Part shown: positions 61,908 to 64,000 of the stretch, in pieces
How positions within the stretch are numbered: the first letter of the stretch is position 1
Layout: the number at the start of each line of letters is the position of its first letter
Origin: Xanthostigma xanthostigma
Lineage: Eukaryota; Arthropoda; Insecta; Raphidioptera; Raphidiidae
Length of the DNA stretch: 64,000 nt
Assembly (NCBI GenBank): GCA_963575645.1
Contig: OY754473.1
Location: 6,944,001-7,008,000 of the forward strand
Direction of reading: 5' to 3'
Translations under genes and position numbers: made by a program
The notes under the pieces: model-generated
The model's input: only the letters and a program-made list of their open reading frames with translations
What the model was told of the DNA's origin: nothing
Databases searched by the model: none

Positions 61908-63590
61908 TTAATCGTTTGTTTTCCATTGCAATAACACAATAAGATAAGTCATGGCCGTGGATAAAATCGACAAAACCAAGCTCAAATGAATTCTGAAAAA
62001 TCCACAAGCTGAAATATTGACGTCTCTATGAACAACTTGGTCTGAAAATAGCTTCAGGTATTCTCTGGTCTCTTCGTCATAATTCCCTGGCCATTCAGGT
62101 AACAATTTTTCAGCTATTACTGATGTTTGATTCGCTTTACTGACCAAAGTATGACAGCTCTTAGATATGAAATAAATCTTCACCTAGAAAAAAGCGTTTA
62201 TAAACGTTACTTCATAAAAGGTAACAAAATAAATAATAAATAGCCAGCGAAGATAAATTTATTCACCAGTAATTAATAAAAAAACTTTTCAGAAAAGATT
62301 GTAATTCCTTCATCAAAAACAACTAAATACCATAAATTAATAATAAAGTTTTGAAGTAGACGTGCTAATTAGTATAATTTTTTATGTGCACATGTACTTT
62401 ATACACGCTTAATATTAGTTTCACTTGTAAGTTTGTATGTATGTATGTTTGTTTGTAAACTCGTTTGGACTACAACAAGTGGTTTATTACAGTAGTATAA
62501 TATGCCAGCAATGTAACTACAGTGTTTAGCCGTGCGGTCTAAAGCACGGGTCTTCGCTGACGTCAACTCTCGGAATCACGGGTCGGGGGTTCTAATCCCG
62601 TCCACGCCGAAAAATAAAATTGTTTTTTTTTTCGGCAAATTTTTGACAATAAATCAACTAAAAAGTGGAAAATAAATATAGTTTAATAAAAACCAAAAAA
62701 CACGCTTTAAATCGAACTAAAAAGTAAAAAATATTTTTTTTAAATAAGCTTAAAACAATAATGAATAAAAAATACTAGTATTATTGTGAAAAAAGCGTGG
62801 GGCGCTCGATGTACGAAAATGTGGAACAAAGCGCCCTACGCTTTTTTCACAATAATATTAGTATTTTTTATTCATTATTGTTTTAAGCTTATTTAAAAAA
62901 ATATTTATATTAAATTGAAGTTGTCCTCAAAACTTTAATAGTATGGGATTAGTCATTTTCTTTGAAGGAAGCTCAATTCTTTCTTAAAGTTTTTTTTATT
63001 TGGCTTTGTAATACATAGTTACTGCGACTGCTTTCTTCCTTAGTATTTGATTACTAAGCTTTGGAGAAAAACTGCTGACTCGATTTGTGTAAAATGTATG
63101 TACAACCACCTTTAAAAGTATGCATTATTGAATTTCTCGGCGAGAGGCAGTGAAAAAAACTCCCAGCCACATCTGCCCTCGCCGGGATTCGAACCCGGTA
63201 CCTCCCGAATGCGAGTCTAGAGCTCTCACCGCTACGCCACCCCGCTCGGTACCCATCCGTGAATATTGTGGACAAAATGGCGTCGAAATTTATACAAATT
63301 GGCTTATAACTGGCGGAGATTTCGCGGAACATACGCGTTGAATTGTAGAAACTCCTTTTTGAAAGTTGCACTTACCAAAGAAGATATTGCCCACACAAAT
63401 CCTAAAAACGGTAAAAGTGTCAGTTTTACGGCACTACCCGACGATTGTTTTTTCATATATATCACTGGCCAAACGATAACCGACAACACGTGGAAAAATA
63501 CTTGCGTAGTGACAAGCAACAGGTCAAGACCGAATGTCGAGCTAACCAAGTGGATGCTGTCGCAGAGTTGATTATGCGCTCTCATTAACA
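61908..63590 (-). CDS. gustatory receptor gene 12, exons 2 and 3 (partial at right edge)
   Basis: Exon 2 is 63376-63590 (VLMRAHNQLCDSIHLVSSTF, then TM5 and the start of TM6 up to VWAISSL, donor TTG/GTAAGT). Exon 3 is 61908-62183 (VKIYFISKSCHTLVSKAN to MTYLIVLLQWKTND, stop TAA). Intron 2 is about 1.2 kb and contains the second tRNA-headed palindrome repeat and a SINE head. Exon 3 has the subfamily B length of 276 nt but unusual residues (LLPEWPGNYDEETREYL). Exon 1 is not in the remaining 400 bases, so the gene continues past the right edge. The visible part is open. Confidence 0.85.
62385..62925 (+). repeat. tRNA-headed repeat with long palindrome, copy 2
   Basis: It matches 2866-3500: the TTTGTATGTATG lead, a tRNA-like CCGTGCGGTCTAAAGCACGG part with GGGGGTTCTAATCCCGTCCA, and the GCGTGGGGCGC palindrome. 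The loop between the palindrome arms is reversed relative to copy 1. Confidence 0.65.
63128..63250 (-). mobile_element. SINE head fragment (GCGGGGTG family)
   Basis: The minus strand reads CCGAGCGGGGTGGCGTAGCG through CGGGTTCGAATCCCGGCGAG and stops in the GCCGAGAAATTCA region. This copy has the best-preserved B box (GGTTCGAATCC) of the family. The + frame at 63150-63341 is a frame through it. Confidence 0.65.
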
Positions 63591-63705
63591 CTGAAAGTGT
63601 AAAAAGACAGTTTTTCAACAATAAAAAATAAAACAAACGTGTGAACTTCAACCACATAAGCTCGCGTGAGAAGTGATTCATTGACGCGTTTTCAATTTTG
63701 TGTTA

Positions 63706-64000
63706 CCATATACAGGGTGTCCCACGACATGACTGCCATAGCCTGGGACAGTGTTGCTGGGGTGATTTCAAGTCAAAAATGTCTAATGAACATATACCCG
63801 GAACGCTATCCTAACTGAGCTAGAAGCATTTGGAATTTTAAATAAGTAGTAGTAGGAATTCCCTACTAATTTTAAAAACTATTTAAAAAGAAATCGCTTT
63901 ATTGAATTAGTTGCTCAAAATCTCCACCCAGTATACATAGTCTAGCTCTTCTTAGAATTGAAGTGGTAGCTCTGCGAAGAGTCTCAGGATCAGCACGAAT
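63706..64000 (+). mobile_element. CAGGGTGTCCCACGACATGA repeat, forward copy cut by right edge
   Basis: It begins ATACAGGGTGTCCCACGACA and runs to the end of the window. The reverse complement is at 39958-40224. It lies in intron 1 of gene 12. Confidence 0.55.

Noticed and set aside
63150-63341. Plus-strand frame with CPRRDSNPVPPECESRALTA as a gene
   Set aside because: This text is the translation of the SINE head (GGGATTCGAACCCGG region), a common artefact.

Overview
The window looks like insect nuclear DNA: strongly AT-rich, full of introns and packed with short transposable elements. Lepidoptera is the most likely order. This rests on repeats I recognise from moth and butterfly genomes: a motif with ACCGACTTCAAAAAAGGA near 21.95 kb, and a repeat carrying a tRNA-Lys-like segment ending in a CCCGGGTG stretch. 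No database was searched, so the order is an inference.

The genic content is one tandem array of insect gustatory receptor (GR, 7tm_7-type) genes, all on the minus strand. Twelve loci and one relic are visible. Each gene has the same plan: a long exon 1 (about 212-227 codons, TM1-TM4), a phase-1 intron, a short exon 2 (206-227 nt, TM5 and the start of TM6, with an LCD..xLxNxxxGxxLL-like segment), a phase-0 intron, and a last exon of 270 or 276 nt ending in TM7 and the GR signature, here TY(L/F)IV(L/I)LQW. I placed exon boundaries by GT/AG sites and phase. Every complete gene closes in frame at 376-392 codons, except gene 2.

Layout by increasing coordinate (transcription runs right to left): gene 1 (only exon 1, cut by the left edge); genes 2-5 (subfamily A, 2.3-26.7 kb; gene 2 has a 7-bp deletion in its last exon); gene 6 (28.6-33.1 kb, divergent and intermediate); a 5-kb repeat-rich gap; genes 7-11 (subfamily B, 38.4-59.7 kb) with a degenerate exon-1 relic at 54.5-54.9 kb; gene 12 (exons 3 and 2 only, cut by the right edge).

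The remaining sequence is mostly repeats: tRNA-derived SINEs, hAT-like elements with 8-bp target duplications, hairpin MITEs, a foldback element of about 1.1 kb, tandem satellites in introns, and several nested insertions whose boundaries can be read by comparing filled and empty copies. Short blocks upstream of the first exons are shared among paralogues and are the best candidates for regulatory sequence.

The receptors would act as ligand-gated cation channels in taste neurons. The sequence gives no ligand. Divergent tandem GR arrays in Lepidoptera are usually placed in the 'bitter' class, which is only an inference here. I saw no convincing non-receptor gene, functional RNA gene, CRISPR array or prokaryotic element.
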